DNA of 64,000 bases, taken from NCBI GenBank assembly GCA_914767885.1, contig CAJZBQ010000057.1, positions 806,001-870,000 on the forward strand. Reading direction: 5' to 3'. The stretch comes from Blepharisma stoltei (taxonomy: Eukaryota > Ciliophora > Heterotrichea > Heterotrichida > Blepharismidae). The position numbers were made by a program, and so were the translations under genes. Position 1 is the first letter of the stretch; each line of letters begins with the position of its first letter. Of this stretch, positions 11,609 to 22,127 are shown piece by piece. Under the pieces are notes generated by a model. That model ran no database searches. It saw only the letters and a list, made by a program, of their open reading frames with translations, and was not told where the DNA came from.

Positions 11609-11945
11609 TACTCCCCCCTCCGTGAGTGAACAAAATTTTTTTGTTCACTCACGGAGGGGGTTAATTTTTTTCTTCGAAATTGTAAAAAAATCCTAATTTG
11701 CAAAAATTAGGAAGCAAATATTAATTTAATTTATAAAATTTATGTTTTAAAGCGCAATTTGTTTAAAATTAAACAGAATTAGCTCGAGATTTCATTATAA
11801 TAATTATCACCTATATATCAAAATTTTGTTTCATCAAAATTTTTTCTATTAAAAAAAATTTTTGTTCACTCACAGAGATGGGTTTTTGGGGAAAAAAATA
11901 GGGATTTTTCTAATGGTTTTGCTCACTCATGGAGGGGGGGAGTTA
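11609..11945 (+). mobile_element. Family-1 MITE between striatin and tRNA-Glu
   Basis: The left end is a short hairpin (CTCCGTGAGTGAACAAAA then its complement). The right end carries the motif twice in tandem (TTTGTTCACTCACAGAG, then TTTTGCTCACTCATGGAGG). Bounded by TTA, about 335 bp, no ORF. Confidence 0.8.
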
Positions 11946-12032
11946 GCATAAATAAATGTTTGTATAGCAATAATTTGACGCGTATGAATAAATAACTGCT
12001 GAAATGATGAAAATAGTAAAAAATAAAAAGAT

Positions 12033-12104
12033 TCCGCATCCGGGACTTGAACCCGGGTCTACAGGGTGAGAGCCTGTTATCCTAACCAGCTAGACTAATG
12101 CGGA
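12033..12104 (-). tRNA. tRNA-Glu (CTC)
   Basis: A 72 nt cloverleaf on the minus strand: acceptor TCCGCAT/ATGCGGA, anticodon stem ACAGG/CCTGT, loop CTCTCAC giving anticodon CTC, T arm CCGGGTTCAAGTCCCGG. No intron. Confidence 0.95.
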
Positions 12105-12350
12105 GATATTCATCAAAAACAGTTTACCTATAAATACAATTCAGGATTGCCTTATTCTTTTATATATTTCTAACTTCCATTAAAATAGAAGTCAACTTCT
12201 CAAACTTTTTCTTTACATTTTATTATCATATTTATAACAAATTATCTTATATTATATCACTTATAGTTACCTATAATAATATCTGCCACCTATCCAAACT
12301 ATTGAAAACTTTATCTTCGCTTGATTAGTAGCATTAACTTTTTAAATAAT

Positions 12351-15300
12351 ATGAATAATCTGAACATGAAATCTTCAGACGCGTCTGCAAACATTTTCCC
12401 TACAAATAATCATTTAATTCCTTCAAAAGTATTTTTAACTGAAGCCAAGCAAGAAATTGACATCCCAGTAACTCCCTATTTAGCAAGGATTTGATGAGCA
12501 TCCAGAATATGAACAAATGTTCAATGAGCAGCTTAAAAGATCTCAACTTATGAAAAATATAGGCATAGAATCAATTGGAAATCTCCCTGACAAAAGTGAT
12601 TGAAAAGAAACTTATATTAAAAACCGTATTGAGCTAGAAAAAGCAAAAGCCTTTGAACGCCAAAGAATCCAAGACGAAAATTTTGAGAATCGGAGAAAAC
12701 GGCAAGAAGAAATCAACCTTCAGCGGGAGATCACAACTAAAAGAAAATACGACCAAGCCTTAAGGAAAATTAACTTTAAGCTGAATGATCCGAAATATAC
12801 CCAAGCTCCTTTTTACCCTGGTTTCCGATTTTTTGAAGCCCTAATTACTGCAAAAAAATTTTCAGTCTCACTTTTATCAATAAATATCCCAAACACATTA
12901 TATGTCCTAGAATCTCAATCCCACTGACTTTATACAAGTGAAAATGATGGGAAAATCAGGGATGAAAAAGAATTTTCAAAGCATCAAGTTTACACGTGCT
13001 TTGAAAACTTCCGTGATGAATCTTTTGATATTTGTGCAATTTTAAGGCACCCTACAAGCGTTTGTGATATGGAAGCTAATCCGCTTGGATGGGTGGAATT
13101 TTCAGATAAGCTATTAAAAGGGAACTTGAATATATAAAATAGTACGAAAACTGTTGAGCTTTTAATTTTGATAACCAGGGAAAGGGGAGGTAAATTAGAT
13201 AGCTGACGAACACCCAGCAAGGGAATCTCCTCAGTCGAAAGTGGCACTCAAGAAGAGGACGATCTGGCCTGTGAACATTCCAGAGTTGGAGTTAAAAAGG
13301 TGGCACTCTGTGGTTGGAATGGTGATAATTAGCGATATCCTATGGACCTTGGTAACATCACGACGAGAAACCAGGGGTTTCTGCTCGGGCTGCAAGACGG
13401 TAGCAATCTGCTACCCCTCAGCACACCACTACGGAACGGAGCGATCAGTGAAGTAGGTATTATAAATACCTTCAGAATTTAATCTAATCTAATAGAGAAC
13501 TTGACTAGTGGAACTATGATACAGAGATATATAAGACCAAATGGAGAAAGACCAAGTGTTATTAGGCTGTTTTATATCAGCGAAACAAAAGATAATAAAG
13601 CTTCTTTTGCTTACTGCATAGTAAGTAGTATGAGAGCTATAGAACAATATTCGCAAGCGAAAAATATAGTGTGCAGCAATATAATTGGCGGCTTTGATAT
13701 GTATCAAATGCATGGACTCGCCATTTCTGAACTTTTGAGCTCAGCCAAAAAAATTGTCAAATTTTTACAGTTTGCTTACTCAGTAAGAATAGAAGAAATT
13801 GTATTTGATTTTATCAGAGACAAAGACGGAAAATTTTGATTTTTAGGTTGCAAAGGGTTTAATTTAGATTTAATTGTGCTAAAGTCAAGAGAATTAAGAA
13901 TTGAGAGCCAAAAAGACAAATCGCAAGAAGAAATAGAAGACTTAAAAGAGCAAAGACTAAGTGCAATGCATTGCAAATTATGCTTGCTGCCTTTTAAACC
14001 ACACGAATTAACGCACGTTTTGCCATTTAAAATGCTGTTATTATATAAAAGACATACAAAAAAGTCAGGAAGAAAAACTATGAAGCTTTCTCACATAAGA
14101 CTTTTAGCTATAGATTTTTTAAGCCATAGTGTAAGACTCTGCAATTTATGCTATATGCTAATAGTCCAAGAAAATGAATTGATAGAAGTAGAGACAAAAT
14201 TGGCAAATTTATTAAACGTTGGCATCAAGCCTGAAGATCTAACTAGTCAGCCAACTTATAACCACCCTGCATTTTTACCAACACTAGCTATACAATGGCG
14301 AATTATGTTTTATTTCACAGGCATTGATATCCCAATTTCTTGTATTTCTCATCAACTTTTTCTCCATTTTAAAATTTTTGAAAAAATCTACTCGATGTGT
14401 CTTTGTAAAGCAACTAATCATACTTCTCATATAAAACTATCAAAGGCGAGGCTATTTTATTTTTTTTCAATAGACAGCAAGCATGCAGAAAAATTATGCG
14501 CTATTGATTTAGATAAAGATTAGATAAATTTTCGTGGGTTGCGGAGAATTGTTTTGCCTCTGCCCATCCTCAAGCGGCGATCCAACCTAACGGCTCTTTT
14601 CCTATCGGCATCGCGGGTCTTTCTGGGAGACTCATCTGACCTTGCTTGGTCTTGACTTTACGGCCAAGGACTCTCTAAATCCTTGATAGTGCTCAGGGTA
14701 TGAATTCACCGTCCAAAGCCTCTTTCTGGGACTATCATGCTTTATCTGGCAAATATTATATACATAAAAATGGTGACGACAGACCACCCGACCTCTCGAC
14801 CCTATTTCTTCAACACTAGCAGGCAACGGCCCAGTGTCGGAGATTTAGGCGGAAAGGGGCCGGTAATCCTTTATGTATGGTCGGGCTGGGTTTTCTTCGA
14901 GCCCGAGGAGCTAATTCTCGGACTTGGAGTTTTTCCTCCAGGGCAACCATTGGAAAGGGCAAGGTCGGCCAATGTTTGAGGGCAATATGACCCTCAGACC
15001 CTGAAGACGGTATTTGCCCAACGAGAAACTGGGAGTTTCGACCCAGGTGGTTGGCCCTTAGACTCCAGAAGCCATGGAAGTCAAGACTGGTTGCGCGAAT
15101 CCCTTGTTTGAGGCAACAAGGAGGGTGTCCGCCGAGGCTCCTCAGGGGCGATGAGCGTGTAGGGGTGTGAATCCCCGGCCCTGCAAGGCAAACGGCTTAA
15201 TCTAATCTAATCTAATCTAATCTGGTAAATATTGCTTCCCTAGAAGTATGAGCTGACACTGTGCCTTCGGTTTATCGTCTGTGGGCGAGGAAAAAAGCCT

Positions 15301-16824
15301 GTCATAGGGTATTTACCAGGCTAAATCCTACCTCTAACCTCCTAAAATAATGGGATCATTTCATGGGATCGGAATGAACTCAAAGTACATCCTAGTCCTA
15401 TATTCGACTCGCCATCTTTTAAATATGCGCGCTATTGAAGAAATGGAGCTTTTTATATCTAAAGGAGAAGATGGGTCAAAAATCATAGCTAGTGGGACTT
15501 CAAAACCATTAAGATTTTTCGGCTGTGAAATGCAAGAAGGTGATTCTATTACTCAGCCTCTAGAAGTTATATTATTTTCTCCTGATAAAAAATATTTCAC
15601 ACTAAAGCTTGTTGCAGGCATTGCAAGTGACCATAAGCTAAACCCTAGAACTTTGCAAATAAACATAAGGAAATATCACAGTACATATATACCTGATGAA
15701 TGCTATTTTTCATCAGATATTTTGCCAAATTCTTGGATGGAGATTTTTGACCCTGAGTATAAAGAAAATGACGGGTCACAGATTTTGAGTTCTTCTGAAG
15801 AGCTTGACCAAGTTTATTCCCCTGCATTAGAAAAAGATTTGATTCTAAATACTCCATTTGGGTCAGGAAAGATTTTACATGTAAATGTTGATTTGAATTC
15901 TAGTCCAAGAAGCAAAAAAGAGACACCACGAAGCACTCAAGAGACACCAAAACTCTCTCCAATAAAAAATAAAAGAGAAATGCTAACTCTGAATATAAAA
16001 AAATTAAATTCAGATGGAAAATTATTAAAACCTCTGAAATCTACACAAAGTTCAAGGTCAGCTGCAAAATTATTCAAATCAAGCTCTCTTTCAAACACTC
16101 CATCTGCTAGACTAAATAGCTTATCTACAAGGGCCAGATCTGATGCATACTCAACTAATGAAGAAAACACCAAAGAAGATGCTGCAAAAGAAGAAACTGA
16201 CAAAGAGGACACAAAAAGTGAATTCGGTGAACTAAAATCCATTGTACAAAATTTTCTTTTTCAAAGAAACTTCAAAGAGCAGCGAATAAGTTTGCCTGTA
16301 AATATTGTAAACTCAGAATCTGCTAACTACCATTTTAGTGAGCAAAACAATCAGAAAATCCTATTTCGTTAGCGCGAGCAAAACATTTTCAATCTAATTT
16401 TTTTTTTTTATTAATATTATTAATGATAAATAATTATGTGGTCTCCAACTAATTATACTTCAATTTTAAGCTTAAAAAATAAATATTTATATCTTATTTT
16501 AATGAGGTTTTTAAAGTTAACTTCATTTTTATACAATCTTCTAAAATAAAAAAAAATCATCTCCTTTAGGGAACAAAAAATTATTTGCTCACCAAAGAGA
16601 GGGGTAAAGAAATTAAAGATAAAAAATTGCCAGAAATTGCAAAATCAGAGTCTGTGAAAGAGATAATTAAAGAAGAAGCTAGGACAATAGATAGAAAAAC
16701 TGGTAAGAAAAAGAAAGGCAAGAGACCTAAAACAGCTGGATATTTAAAGATTGAGAAGAAAATTGGATTGGTGGACATTTATGCACCAAAAGAAATTGAA
16801 AATTTAAGAAAGATTTTTGAATAA
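12351..16824 (+). CDS. Large conserved-looking protein with CxxC motifs, heavily interrupted
   Basis: I do not recognise the family. The order is: a coiled basic region (KAFERQRIQDENFENRRKRQEE); a domain with GFRFFEALITAKKF; a segment with DFIRDKDGKFWFLGCKGF; paired Cys motifs (MHCKLCLLPF, LCNLCYMLI) that could bind zinc; a beta-rich C2-like stretch (YFTLKLVAGIASD, CYFSSDILPNSWMEIFD); then a Ser/Lys-rich tail ending GLVDIYAPKEIENLRKIFE. A 16-nt intron (12468-12483), a SINE-like insert, an unresolved composite block (about 14510-15349) and a worn MITE interrupt it. Joining the parts before and after the composite block into one gene is inferred from phase and the absence of a good start at 15350. 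About 990 residues. Confidence 0.55.
12468..12483 (+). other. 16-nt spliceosomal intron
   Basis: GTAACTCCCTATTTAG. Its removal shifts the frame from a nonsense run to IDIPQGFDEHPEYEQMF. A 16-nt length is required because the downstream phase differs by one. Confidence 0.85.
13122..13504 (+). mobile_element. SINE-like retroposon, 8 bp duplication
   Basis: GAACTTGA at 13122-13129 and 13497-13504. The 3' tail is TTAATCTAATCTAATAG. Removing 375 bp gives LLKGNLTSGTMIQRYIR in frame. GC-rich interior, no ORF of note. Confidence 0.75.
14510..15349 (+). mobile_element. Composite GC-rich insertion with TAATC tail
   Basis: The GC-rich core 14524-15196 is followed by five TAATC units (15197-15222). A further ~120 bp starts GGTAAATA and contains its complement TATTTACC, so a second insert may be nested. 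Host coding stops at TAG 14521 and resumes by 15350. Joining TA at 14510 to TA at 15348 keeps phase (IDL then MGSFHG), but no convincing long duplication is seen. Confidence 0.5.
16336..16606 (+). mobile_element. Worn family-1 MITE as IES
   Basis: Left end TTAGTGAGCAAAACAATC, right end TTTGCTCACCAAAGAGAGG. Bounded by TA at 16336 and 16605. Excision (269 bp) joins ...NYHF to KEIKDKKLPE. Read raw, the gene would appear to end at TAG 16370, inside the MITE. Confidence 0.8.
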
Positions 16825-16911
16825 ATAATTAATAAAATAATTGATTATTTTTAAAATACATGGCTGTATTGTTTGGTAATATTTAAGAGAAATTATTTAA
16901 TTAATCCTGTC

Positions 16912-16985
16912 GCCGTGGTAGCTCAGCTGGGAGTAGCGTAAGACTGAAGATCTTAAGGTCCCCGGTTCAATCCCGGGTCACGGCA
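16912..16985 (+). tRNA. tRNA-Phe (GAA)
   Basis: Acceptor GCCGTGG/TCACGGC, D arm GCTCAGCTGGGAGTAGC, anticodon stem TAAGA/TCTTA with loop CTGAAGA (anticodon GAA), T arm CCCGGTTCAATCCCGGG, discriminator A. No intron. Confidence 0.95.
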
Positions 16986-17057
16986 CTTTTTTCAAAAGCA
17001 TAAATAGCCTTTTGCCATTTCTACTGAATAGCTCAGGATATGTCTTTCATATTAAAT

Positions 17058-17287
17058 TATACTAAATTCCTGGGGATAGCGCGGAATACGCTATCCCCAG
17101 GACCAACCGGGATCGGATCCACACATGGAACGGGGGTTCCATGTGTGGATCCATTTTTGACATGCGAGATATTTACTTTCACGTGTCAAAAATGGATCCA
17201 CACATGGAACCCTCGTTCCATGTGGGATCCGATCCCGGTTGGTCCTGGGGATAGCGTATTCCGCGCTATCCCCAGGAATTTTCTATA
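17058..17287. repeat. Hairpin IES with TATA ends, intergenic
   Basis: An almost perfect inverted repeat of about 100 bp per arm around 17170. It has nested palindromes (CCTGGGGATAGCG with its complement; CCACACATGGAAC with its complement). The outer ends read TATACTAAATTCC and, on the other strand, TATAGAAAATTCC. It is GC-rich against an AT-rich background, with no coding. Confidence 0.85.
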
Positions 17288-17430
17288 TCTATATTGGCTT
17301 AATCTCAATCAAGTATCTTATTTATTTTTTATGAAAATTCCAGAAATCATATCCTTGCCTATTTTCAGCTCATGCCTGTAATAAAAAACTCTTATAAAAA
17401 ACAAAGTTTTCTCTAATTCTCATTAATTAA

Positions 17431-19051
17431 ATGAACATTATCCAGCAGAGCTTTTTTGTTTGTGTTGGTGTTATTGTATTTCCTATATAGCTTGGCTGTC
17501 TTGCTCACGCCCCACAATTAATTTACAGATATACTAACAAATCATTTGACCCAAGTGCAAGAAATGAATGATTTTTGCTAGCTTTGGCTTGTCTTCCTCC
17601 TATAGGTTGCATTTTTCAAGAAGGCTTAATGAGGACAGGCAAGAAATGATGGGCGAAAGTTGGCTTAGGGATCTATATTGCAGGCACTGTATTGACCATG
17701 TATATGATTATCTTAGGAGGGGCTGTTGCTGCTAATGGGATGTTTCCCCAATTCCGTGTTGGACATGAGTATTGTGGTGACCAAGACATTATAGGCCAAT
17801 GGACCTCTTGTTTTCACCTAGTTGGATTAGGTGTCGAACTTTCTGGCCAAGTTTGCGCTATTACCTTGCTTATTCAGTGCCTCAGATTTACTCCTGATAT
17901 GATTCAATGGATAATTAAAATATGGCGTTGCTCGAATTTATGGGTTTCTGACCGAAAATTCATCTCTTGCATAATTTAATTATGAGATTTGGCTTTCCAT
18001 GATGAGATTATTACAGCTATGTCAGGGAAGCAAGAGCCGGATTGGTATTTCTACCAGACCTAGGGAATAGAATTTTCCTTAATGGTATCACTTACCCAGT
18101 TGGTAGAGACTGGGAGCTTTTGGGTGCGGTTCGGACCCAAGTAAGTGCCTGAGCTCATAGAAGAGTCTTCAAAACCCAAACTTCAAGACTGGCATCCTTA
18201 TTTGTGAACAAAGTCTGAGTATGCCAAACCTTTACGGGCCCTAAGGAAAATGGCGCGAAATTTGCCCAGAGCTGTGCTGGGGATAAATATGGCCAAGCAA
18301 CCTGGCAGTGGACGTTAAAGTGTTATAGATTACTTAAGATTAATCTATGATTCAACGATTAATTGTTGACGAAAGACTAAAGATGCTAGCTAAAGAAAAA
18401 GAAGACGAAGAGCGAGAAGAAAGAGAAGAAGACGAAAAAAGGCGAAAAGGCAAAAAAAGAATCTGTTTAGATGAGACTAGAGAGCACGATTTATTGATAA
18501 TTGCAATAAATACGCATATTTTAATTTATTTTTTAATTATTCTTAAAAATTTGAGAAAAAGTATAGCGATTTTTGACATGCTCGACGATAATGATGAAAA
18601 ACAAAAAGGAAAAACTGATTACAATACTATTGAAGAAGTCGACATTACCCACGAAACTGAAGGAGACAAAGCATTTAAAGAAGATTTCATACAAGATGAA
18701 AACTCAAAAAAGCCTTACAGCATCGATGGGCAAAAAGACGGTACTTTTACCCAGCATTTTATACAGAATGAAAGCTCAGTAAGGCCTTATGAGGTAGAAG
18801 GAGAAAAGGCTATGAGCTTCAGAGACAAAGGTATAACCCCTAGATCTAATAGAGATAGGAGCCTACCTAGAGATTCTGCTTCAAATCCTCAAAGATCAAC
18901 CACCCCACGCTCTGAAACAAGAAGCAACCATAAAGGAGTTTCTGATACAGAAGCAGGCTCTCTATATGAGAGCGAAGCAATCAACGAAGCTGAGCAAGAA
19001 GAGGAAGAAGGAGAAGAGGAAAAAGAAGACCTCGAAGATATTTATAAGTAA
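17431..19051 (+). CDS. Multi-pass membrane protein with charged cytosolic tail
   Basis: Family not recognised. Four hydrophobic segments lie in the first ~155 residues (FFVCVGVILGCLAHA; WFLLALACLPPIGCIF; VGLGIYIAGTVLTMYMIILG; LVGLGVELSGQVCAITLLIQCL). A Lys/Glu-rich tail follows, with a repeated motif (HETEGDKAFKEDFIQDENS; FTQHFIQNESSVRPYEVEGEK). A 15-nt intron near the start removes a TAG stop. A SINE-like insert of 448 bp lies after the last membrane segment (PDMIQ then RLIVDERLK). The stretch coded at 18492-18564 is hydrophobic and AT-rich and may be a 3n IES. 385 residues with it, 361 without. Confidence 0.7.
17476..17490 (+). other. 15-nt intron
   Basis: GTATTTCCTATATAG contains an in-frame TAG. 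Removal gives CVGVILGCLAHAPQL. Confidence 0.9.
17898..18355 (+). mobile_element. SINE-like retroposon, 10 bp duplication
   Basis: TATGATTCAA at 17898-17907 and 18346-18355. The 5' end ATAATTAAAATATGGCG is the same as in the insert at 10606. The tail is TTACTTAAGATTAATC. It contains GGTTCGGACCC at about 18128, which resembles a pol III B box (weak). Confidence 0.85.
18492..18565 (+). other. Possible in-frame IES, 72 bp
   Basis: TA at 18492 and 18564 would remove 72 bp, joining RICLDETREHDL to AIFDMLDDND. The segment encodes an isolated hydrophobic run inside a highly charged tail and is far more AT-rich than its surroundings. It carries no stop, so the frame alone cannot prove excision. Confidence 0.4.
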
Positions 19052-19079
19052 AACAACTGTTTATATTATAATAAAATCT

Positions 19080-19916
19080 ATGGAAAAAATACTGCAAGTG
19101 CATGAACTAATGCTAGCTGCAAAAGCGTTTATGGTTACGAGTGCAGAGCTTTTAAATGACTTAGGAAGTGATGAAATTATTTTTGACGAAAATGAGCTTA
19201 TAATTTCTTCAAAGATTGCGAATGAAATTTATGAAATTAGCCTCAGAGGAGTGAAAAAGTTTAGAGATGGAGAAAAGAATGAGCTTATTGAGAAATTTTT
19301 GGATATTTGTGTGGTAATTAATGGGGAATTGCATCTAGCGTGAAATATAAAACAAGAGATCATGGATTCGTTAGAGATTGAAAAAGAAAGACAAATTAAT
19401 GCTCTGGCTTTAAGGACTCATAGAAAGTCTTCTGCGGGGTGGGAATTTAGAAAAAAACTCAACAAAAATCATGAGTTTAATAAAAGAAAAGAGCGAGATT
19501 TCCTCAATGAAATGGCTGAGCTGCAAAAGCAAAATTATTACCTGTGGGAGTATAGAAGATGGCTGTTTAATTGTTTGCTTTCAGAGGAAGAAAAAGCAGA
19601 GGAAGTTCAAGAAGTAAAACATTTTTGTGAGGGCCATCCTTCAGATTCTTCAAGCTTTCATTATTGCTTTTATATAATGAACCATCAGAAATTGAATGAT
19701 GAGGCTTATGAATGGATTGTAGGCATATGTGAAAGGTTTTACTCTGAAAAAGGACTTTATGATGGAATCAGTCTGCCTGGGTACGAAACTTTGCACTTGT
19801 TTAGAGCGAAATCAAGAAAAAAGGAAAATGATGAAGAAGAGATAAATTACATAGAAGAGCAAATAAGGCTTGGCAGAAATCAAATTGCAAAATTACTCAG
19901 ATGAACAGTAGAATAG
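19080..19916 (+). CDS. Protein prenyltransferase alpha-subunit repeat protein (PTAR1-like)
   Basis: 278 residues, continuous once TGA is read as Trp. Prenyltransferase alpha-type repeats are visible (ALALRTHRKSSAGWEFRKKL; YYLWEYRRWLF), with the R-x-x-W-x-x-R spacing of this repeat. Later helices have WIVGICERFY. The protein is shorter than farnesyl/geranylgeranyl transferase alpha subunits and has few clear repeats, so PTAR1-like is the better label. PTAR1 family members pair with a RabGGT beta subunit to geranylgeranylate SNAREs; that role is inferred only. No intron or IES. The stop is TAG 19914-19916, after LLRWTVE. Confidence 0.6.
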
Positions 19917-20473
19917 AATCAGGATAAGTATTATATCTTGATTTTATATACTACAAATAATTCGAAAGGTATTAAGTTTAAATTTGATAATATCTTTTGA
20001 AAATATGGCATATTAAAACGCTTCATCTATTTAAATATCATCTCAAAAATCTGTTTATCTTCATAAGGTTTTTATATCAATATTAATTTTTTATAATTAT
20101 CTTTTCATTTATTTAAGTCTGAACTTATTCAAAAGACTTAAACTACTTTTAAAATGCTGTTTTATCACGCCTAAATCTATAATTTTACAGTTCCTGATTT
20201 ATTATCAGACTATTGGTTAATACTATATAGTTTCTTTAACATTCTTTTATCCAATCTTCATAATTTCTCATTTTTCTTCAGTAATTTTATTTCTGCCCAT
20301 TTTATGCGTTATAAAAATTTAAATCGACTTAACACGATTTTTATCAAAATTTACCTTAAACCCACACCAACTAGCAATTCTTCAAGAATGCATTCAATAT
20401 CTCTCTTTAATTTATTTTCCCCCCGGCCTATAAGATATATTTTTTAAATTATCTAAAGTCTTATAAAAATATA
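19917..20473. other. Intergenic, AT-rich
   Basis: Spacer of about 560 bp between two plus-strand genes. I see no inverted ends, RNA gene or coding stretch. Confidence 0.5.
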
Positions 20474-21025
20474 ATGGAACAAGAATTACTCATCTTAAAA
20501 AGAGACAACCCAGAACTCTGCATATTAGAGACACGAATCTCAAACTTCGTTGCAAAGCATCATGGCATGGATAAACTGTGCTATGCATGGCTTTACTGCA
20601 TATACAACGGAGACTATGATATACTGAAACGGACCATTCAGCGTTATCATAAAACAGGAATAAAATCCTTTTTCAGGCTTTTCGGGCCCAAAGTGATGTA
20701 TGGGTCTTTATATTATCCTTCAGATGATACTGGACTGAAGTTTATAATTGACAACGTCCCAAAAGACTTGATTATTTCAGCCATCAGAGCAGGACAATAC
20801 TATGTAGTAAAGCTGTTCATGATGAACATGGCTTTAGATATTAGTGAAGGCAAGCTGACTGAAGAGAAGATTTACTGGAATGTGAGAAAGCTTAGCTTGC
20901 TAATGAGCTTAAAACCAGAAGAAATTAAAGCTGCTATTAGAGAAAGTTTGGAACAAAAAGCGATAAATGTAACAGTCAAAGAGAAAATTGTAACTTCTTT
21001 AAAGCTTCATATTGAATTTGAATAA
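20474..21025 (+). CDS. Hypothetical protein, 183 residues
   Basis: A single uninterrupted frame, probably soluble and helical. Aromatic-rich start (YAWLYCIYNGDYDILKRTIQRY), then LKFIIDNVPKDLIISAIRAGQYYVVKLFMM, which has the alternating pattern of ankyrin-like or other helical repeats, and a Lys/Glu-rich end. No membrane segment or catalytic motif. I do not recognise a family. Real coding is supported by codon use and length in AT-rich DNA. Confidence 0.65.
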   Translation: MEQELLILKRDNPELCILETRISNFVAKHHGMDKLCYAWLYCIYNGDYDILKRTIQRYHKTGIKSFFRLFGPKVMYGSLYYPSDDTGLKFIIDNVPKDLIISAIRAGQYYVVKLFMMNMALDISEGKLTEEKIYWNVRKLSLLMSLKPEEIKAAIRESLEQKAINVTVKEKIVTSLKLHIEFE

Positions 21026-21408
21026 AGTGTAAAAAGTGAAGAAAAATTAGAAGAGATAAAAATCAAAGCATTTAACGCCGGTTAAATACTAAAATTAGAA
21101 AAAAATTATTTTAAACTTATCAATTTATTTCAAAATTTTTTTAATAAATAAAGATAATAAAACTTCAATAAAAAACATGCAAATTACTGTTATTTACTAG
21201 TGGAAAAATAATTTGTGAATAATTTGGAATGCATTTTGAGTTTCAAGCTACTTTTCATTTCTGAGAAAATATTACGCCATTTTAAAAAAGTGCTGAATTT
21301 CTTCAAAATGTTTATCTATCTGCTTAATTTTAATATTTATCAAGATCCTTAAAATTCTTTCAATTTATAAATTAGTTTCCCTATCATACAAAATTTCTAT
21401 TAGATATT
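21026..21408. other. Intergenic between convergent genes
   Basis: AT-rich 3' spacer. Nothing recognisable. Confidence 0.5.
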
Positions 21409-21984
21409 TTAACAAAAAACTCTTGAATGCTCTTCTACTTCCTGTATCGTATGCAAATGTCCTCTCTGCTTTTTAGCTTTCATTTTATTAGTTAATTGTC
21501 CAGCCTCAGGTGCTGCATATACAGAAAGATCAATATCCAATATAACTTTATTTACAGTAACGCTATGAGATGTCTCTGGAGTGCTTGCTGCTGAATTTTC
21601 TAAAATAGGACAGGATCTAATGGACTTCGATGAATTATTAGTTACGTTTAGCTTCGAATTTGATTGTGAGTCATCTGTTTCAGACGAAGTTTTTCCCACC
21701 GCCCTTAACAGCGCAAATTGATCAATTCCTACAGACTCCAATGTACAATTATCATCTAAGGCGAGAGAGTTCATATAAAGTTTGAGCTTTTCGCCTGTTT
21801 TTTCTTCTAATTGAAAAATAATTTCTTGAATTTTCATCTGTGGATGAATTCTTATGTAAAAAACATCTTTTTCCGTATAAATAGTTATGTGTTCTTTTTT
21901 ACGTACAGGAGCCCCATAAGTCCCAGGTAGAGGTTTGATTATTTGCCTTGGAAAAGGCATTGGCATACTTTGTTTAGTTCCCAT
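21409..21984 (-). CDS. Probable myristoylated protein with ubiquitin-like fold
   Basis: 191 residues. The start MGTKQS fits an N-myristoylation site (Gly2, Ser6). Residues ~30-90 look ubiquitin-like: HITIYTEKDVFYIRIHPQMK, then IQEIIFQLEEKTGEK, then LYMNSLALDDNCTLESVGI, which follows the strand-helix-strand and 'L.D..TL...GI' pattern. The rest is Ser/Thr-rich and disordered, ending in a Cys. Membrane-tethered adaptor is inference. No insertion. Confidence 0.6.
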   Translation of the reverse strand: MGTKQSMPMPFPRQIIKPLPGTYGAPVRKKEHITIYTEKDVFYIRIHPQMKIQEIIFQLEEKTGEKLKLYMNSLALDDNCTLESVGIDQFALLRAVGKTSSETDDSQSNSKLNVTNNSSKSIRSCPILENSAASTPETSHSVTVNKVILDIDLSVYAAPEAGQLTNKMKAKKQRGHLHTIQEVEEHSRVFC

Positions 21985-22127
21985 GATTTTATATATAGTA
22001 AGATTTAATCATATGAATTTTGCTCATTCACTTACTTTTTAAATTAAAAATAGTAATTTCTATAGAAATTGTGTGCCATCTATTGATTTTTTTTAAATCA
22101 AAACCCCATATTTAAAATTATAACCTA

